From: Gynurincola endophyticus
GTDB taxonomy: Bacteria; Bacteroidota; Bacteroidia; Chitinophagales; Chitinophagaceae
Length of the DNA: 64,000 nt
Direction of reading: 5' to 3'
Assembly (NCBI RefSeq): GCF_003991195.1
Contig: NZ_RCWL01000002.1
Span: 495,370-559,369, forward strand
The notes beneath the pieces were generated by a model. That model did not search any database. It was not told the origin of the DNA and saw nothing but the letters and a program-made list of their open reading frames with translations. The position numbers and the translations under genes are program-made. Numbering within the stretch: the stretch's first letter is position 1; the number at the start of each line of letters is the position of its first letter. Positions 60,633 to 64,000 of the stretch are shown here, in pieces.

Positions 60633-62465
60633 TTAATCTTCCAGTTTTTCCCACCATGTTTTTTTAAGAATAAGAATGATAATAGTCAGAATAACAACGG
60701 TGATCAACAATGGTAGTTCCATCCATAATATTACATACATCGGAAGCAGGGTTAAGCACAACTGTGCAATAATACCTAATACCACATTGAACATATCCAG
60801 TTTAAAGTTCTTATTAGGAACAAACTGCGGATTTTCCTGCATTACTAATTGTTGAACAGGCTTCCAGAAGCCCCATGGTTTAACTGTTTTATAAAATTGC
60901 TTTAAGGTTTCAGAATCTGTAGGTGGAGCAGTGTAAGTACCCACCAGGCATCCCAGAATAGATATCAGGAAAATCACCGGCCAGATATAGAGGAATAATC
61001 CGTCATATATTTTCAGAAATACCAGTGCAGAAACAATACCGCAGGTCATTCCCCAGAAAAACCCGTTGGCATTAAATCTCCACCAGTACCATTTAAAGAA
61101 GTTGGCAGCGATATAACCGCCGTATAATCCGCCCACAATCCATTGCAAAACACTATTCACATCTTTGGCATATACGCCGAATATGATGCCGATGATTACT
61201 ACGATGATTCCGACCAGATAATTCATTCCGATAATTCTTTTATTAGGAGCTCCCGGATTAATAAATTTCAGGTAGATATCATTGGTAATATATGCTTGTG
61301 CCGCATTTAAAGTTCCGGCAAATGTTCCCATGAATGCACCTAATAAACCGGTTAATGTCAATCCTAAAATACCTACCGGTAAAAACTGATTGATAGTTGC
61401 CGGTAATACTTTTTCGAAATCAGTGCCTGCAGGATCTGCAACACCTAGTTGATGATAGTATAATAAACCCAATACCGTTAACCCCATAATCATTGAATAA
61501 CGAACCGGCAATAAAATAATCGAAACAAATCCGGTCATTTTACTGGCTTCTTTCGGAGATCTGGTAGATAATACTTTTTGCATATCGTAGTTCGGAGCAG
61601 GGCCGGCCAGACTGGCAAAAATTCCTTTAAACAACATCATCATAAAGAATACGGTGAATAACTCATAGCCATCACTTTGTATTTTTTTGTTCGCATCTTC
61701 AATAATACCCGTCCAGTTCATATCGAGTGTCCACGAAAAAAACGGACTATACCATGTATCGGGAACATTAATGACCTGCCCGTCGCCGGTATGCAGGTGA
61801 ATCATTGCAATGACGGCAATAGAAAAACACGCAACGATCATGATGGCATACTTGATAATATCACCTAAAACAATACTATGCATTCCTCCCATTACAGCAT
61901 AACACATAGCTACCAGCGTAAATAATACTCCCCAGAAATGTGATCGGTATTCTTCGGCAACAGTAAAAGGAATCAGGTGTTCAATATTGTTCCAGGGGAT
62001 AAATATTTCAACAAATTTTCCTAATCCTACAAAACCATAAGCCAGAAATCCGAAACAACCAATTAATGCGAATAATACAACAATCGTATGTGCGCCACCA
62101 ATACCTTTACCTACAGTACCAAACCGGGTAGATAACCATGCAGCTCCGGTATCAGCATTTGATCGCCGCAACCACTTTGACAAAAACATCATCATAAATA
62201 CCTGATTAAACACTGGCCATAACCAGGGTATCCAGATGCTTTTAAAACCATAAACAAAACAAAGCGCTACCATCCACATCGTACCGCTGATATCAAACAT
62301 TTCACTGGCATCACTTAACCCCAGTTTATACCAGGGAAGGCGTTTACCTCCCATGAGGTAACTCTTTTTATCTCTTTTCGCTTTATTCCTCATCCAGAAA
62401 CCCACAAAAATCATAGTAGCCAGATAAGCAATGATAATAACAAAGTCAATCGTTGAAAGTCGCAT
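60633..62465 (-). CDS. Sodium:solute symporter, probable mannobiose importer
   Basis: This 610-residue inner-membrane protein has about 14 hydrophobic helices and SSS-family motifs (SLMGGKRLPWYKLGLSDASE-like N-terminus, GGLYGGYIAANFFKWYWW). It probably imports mannobiose or mannosylglucose with Na+. The GH26 gene ends 4 bases upstream and GH130 starts 30 bases downstream, so it is in the middle of the mannan operon. Confidence 0.92.
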   Translation of the reverse strand: MRLSTIDFVIIIAYLATMIFVGFWMRNKAKRDKKSYLMGGKRLPWYKLGLSDASEMFDISGTMWMVALCFVYGFKSIWIPWLWPVFNQVFMMMFLSKWLRRSNADTGAAWLSTRFGTVGKGIGGAHTIVVLFALIGCFGFLAYGFVGLGKFVEIFIPWNNIEHLIPFTVAEEYRSHFWGVLFTLVAMCYAVMGGMHSIVLGDIIKYAIMIVACFSIAVIAMIHLHTGDGQVINVPDTWYSPFFSWTLDMNWTGIIEDANKKIQSDGYELFTVFFMMMLFKGIFASLAGPAPNYDMQKVLSTRSPKEASKMTGFVSIILLPVRYSMIMGLTVLGLLYYHQLGVADPAGTDFEKVLPATINQFLPVGILGLTLTGLLGAFMGTFAGTLNAAQAYITNDIYLKFINPGAPNKRIIGMNYLVGIIVVIIGIIFGVYAKDVNSVLQWIVGGLYGGYIAANFFKWYWWRFNANGFFWGMTCGIVSALVFLKIYDGLFLYIWPVIFLISILGCLVGTYTAPPTDSETLKQFYKTVKPWGFWKPVQQLVMQENPQFVPNKNFKLDMFNVVLGIIAQLCLTLLPMYVILWMELPLLITVVILTIIILILKKTWWEKLED

Positions 62466-62469
62466 AGGT

Positions 62470-63621
62470 TTAAGGTATATTACTTTTATTAGCCAGTCTT
62501 TTTACGTCTTTAGCACTTAACATTTTTTCATCCTGCATAAACTTCACAAAGTTATCCGCAGAAACCTGTCCTTTATAAGGCATGTAATAATGCATACTTT
62601 GCAAAGATTCTTTCCAGCCATGATTCCTCCAGAACAATATATAAGAGGTTGGATTATCCTTCAGAAATGCCTGAACGGTACCGGTCCACCAGGTGGTATC
62701 AGGAATCGCCTCCAAACCTGTTTCAGCAACAGCAGTAGGCATATTTTTCTCTGCACCAATTTCATTCATGAGAGAAATTTTCTCTTTCATATAAGATAAG
62801 AATTGTACTTGTTTTTCAACTCCATGCTGATAAGCATCAAAACTGATCATATCTACATATTCATCTCCGGGATAGTAAAGCAGAAAAGCTTCTTTTGAAT
62901 CAAACTCTGCAGTATTATACACGAAAATCAGGTGGTTTAATTTTCTTTCTTTTATGAGATAATCGTAAGTCATTTTCCAGAGCTGAACAAAATCATTTTG
63001 ATCAGCAAACGGTTTACACCACCAGAACCAATGGCCGGTTAATTCATGGTACGGCCTGAAAAGAATCGGAATCATTTCTCCTTTTTCATCTTTTACCGAA
63101 CCTAAGAAATCTGCAACAACCGACAGCCATTCTATATAAAGTGCATGTTTATCTCCGCCCGGTAAAATATTTTTAACCGCACGGGAAGTATCCCAACTGT
63201 TACCACCGGTAACGGGATTTCTCAAATGCCAGGATACGGTATTAATGCTCCCCCACTCGTGGCCTCTCTGCATATATACACGCATACTGTCAAACGGAAC
63301 CTGATCAAGATTTTTATCACTGTTTAATTCCAGCCCTCCTATATCCCACCCTAACACAGCCGGATAATCTCCGATTAGATCTTTAATATCGGAGCGATTG
63401 TATTCATACTTCCACTCTACTCCATACGCAAGATCATCCTGGTGCCCTACCATTGTATAATCTTTTTGCCATACCTGTAAGTTGTGATACAATTGCCGGG
63501 CAGAGGCGGTAGCAGCCGGGTTACTCAGAGAACGGATTAGGTCCGTTTCCAAAGGCTTTACCGATGCATTTTTGCAGCCAGCAAAAGCTATACAAATCAG
63601 CGGTAATACAATATTTTTCAT
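62470..63621 (-). CDS. GH26 beta-mannanase lipoprotein
   Basis: This 383-residue enzyme cleaves beta-1,4-mannan to mannobiose or short oligosaccharides outside the cytoplasm. A lipobox (AFAGC, Cys 16) anchors it to the membrane. The GH26 catalytic residues are E193 in RPYHELTGHWFWW (acid/base) and E300 in AVAETGLE (nucleophile). It is the first gene of the leftward operon, so the upstream stretch 63622-63738 should hold the promoter. No TAnnTTTG box was found there. Confidence 0.94.
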   Translation of the reverse strand: MKNIVLPLICIAFAGCKNASVKPLETDLIRSLSNPAATASARQLYHNLQVWQKDYTMVGHQDDLAYGVEWKYEYNRSDIKDLIGDYPAVLGWDIGGLELNSDKNLDQVPFDSMRVYMQRGHEWGSINTVSWHLRNPVTGGNSWDTSRAVKNILPGGDKHALYIEWLSVVADFLGSVKDEKGEMIPILFRPYHELTGHWFWWCKPFADQNDFVQLWKMTYDYLIKERKLNHLIFVYNTAEFDSKEAFLLYYPGDEYVDMISFDAYQHGVEKQVQFLSYMKEKISLMNEIGAEKNMPTAVAETGLEAIPDTTWWTGTVQAFLKDNPTSYILFWRNHGWKESLQSMHYYMPYKGQVSADNFVKFMQDEKMLSAKDVKRLANKSNIP

Positions 63622-63738
63622 ACTACTAAAAATATTTAATGTCTTTCGCTATTATAGATACTTATTCAGCATAATTAAATAGATTTTTATCTTAAGTGCA
63701 AAAAGCCTGATTTTTGAATTGCTTAATCGTTCATTTTT
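63622..63738. other. Upstream region of the mannan operon
   Basis: This AT-rich stretch upstream of the GH26 gene presumably holds the operon promoter. I saw no exact TAnnTTTG box, no operator palindrome and no adjacent regulator gene. Confidence 0.35.
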
Positions 63739-63923
63739 ACCATTAAGGAATTTAGAAGCCCCTACCACTTCGCTTTGGCTTATTCTATCTTATGATCACC
63801 ATTTAAATAGGAAGGTAATAAAGTTGAAAAGCGAATGAAGTGCTGTTTTCTGCGCTGCTTTACCTTCATACCTTCATTCTCTTCCTATTTCCCATTACCA
63901 TTTCAAACATAGGAGAAATTAAG
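63739..63923 (+). repeat. MITE-like intergenic repeat, copy 2
   Basis: It begins with ACCATTAAGGAATTTAG (63739-63755), then a core matching the minus strand of 56290-56520, including AAGCCCCTACC/ACCCCTGCC, CTTCGCTTTGG and the shared end GGAGAAATTAAG. There is no reading frame. Instead of the right terminal repeat it passes directly into a second tandem unit. Confidence 0.8.
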
Positions 63924-64000
63924 AAGCCCCTACCACTTCGCTTTGGTTTATTCTATCTGATGATCTCCATTTAAACACGAAGGTAATGAAGTTGAAAAGC
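63924..64000 (+). repeat. Tandem partial repeat unit running off the window
   Basis: Bases 63922-64000 repeat 63754-63832 at an offset of 168 bases with a few substitutions, so a tandem array of the same element begins here. Its extent beyond the window is unknown. Confidence 0.8.

Overview
The window reads as chromosomal DNA of a Bacteroidota bacterium, most likely from the Chitinophagaceae or a close relative. Signs are Bacteroidota-type promoters (TTG spaced from TAnnTTTG), weak Shine-Dalgarno sequences, many short lipoproteins with a lipobox Cys, an HU-CCDC81-type protein, a plug-less TonB-receptor-like barrel with a giant TPR partner, a subclass B1 metallo-beta-lactamase, BshB1 and a Bacteroides-type mannan operon. 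No tRNA, rRNA, CRISPR array, phage or transposase was seen. The family-level placement is an inference.

Layout: 0-14 kb is mostly housekeeping and metabolism: a GH20 hexosaminidase, a universal stress protein, the agmatine-to-putrescine pair aguA-aguB, a fatty acid desaturase, bshB1, a serine hydrolase, lpdA, a DUF4197 lipoprotein and glutaminyl cyclase. 13-25 kb holds a leftward envelope-like run (1009-residue TPR protein, barrel, HU protein, methyltransferase), then DoxX-thioesterase, a PBP4-type DD-peptidase, cinA and a 2-oxoacid dehydrogenase E2. 25-30.5 kb is more accessory: an AraC regulator, three unrecognised exported proteins, a B1 metallo-beta-lactamase lipoprotein, a histidine phosphatase and a DUF4269 protein. 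30.6-37.7 kb has an S9 peptidase, an EamA permease, a dolichol-phosphate-mannose-synthase-like glycosyltransferase, an exonuclease and a serine hydrolase.

38-45 kb is the most unusual part. It has a 38-residue lipoprotein gene, a TM2/DUF2752 pair, a Pro/Ala-rich mini-lipoprotein and a long palindrome. Next to these are two convergent units that each carry a membrane-anchored trypsin-like protease. The rightward unit is an ECF sigma factor followed by an anti-sigma-like domain fused through one membrane segment to an HtrA-like protease. The leftward unit is a SLATT-like two-helix membrane domain fused to a trypsin-like protease, followed after 2 nt by a secreted beta-rich protein. SLATT domains are known from nucleotide-centred conflict systems, so this pair is the best candidate for an undescribed sensing or defence system here.

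45-56 kb returns to core genes (sugar nucleotidyltransferase, PLP-dependent desulfhydrase-like enzyme, lipB, an rluD-like synthase, def, ruvX, a UbiA-type prenyltransferase, a SpoU methyltransferase, mutS). 56.5-63.6 kb is a leftward beta-mannan operon: GH26 mannanase lipoprotein, sodium:sugar symporter, GH130 mannosylglucose phosphorylase, cellobiose/mannobiose 2-epimerase and a GH13 lipoprotein. It lies between two copies of an unannotated MITE-like intergenic repeat of about 185-231 bp; the right-hand copy starts a 168-bp tandem array that runs off the window. Short relatives of the repeat ends occur as palindromes at 6.5, 11.5 and 59.4 kb.
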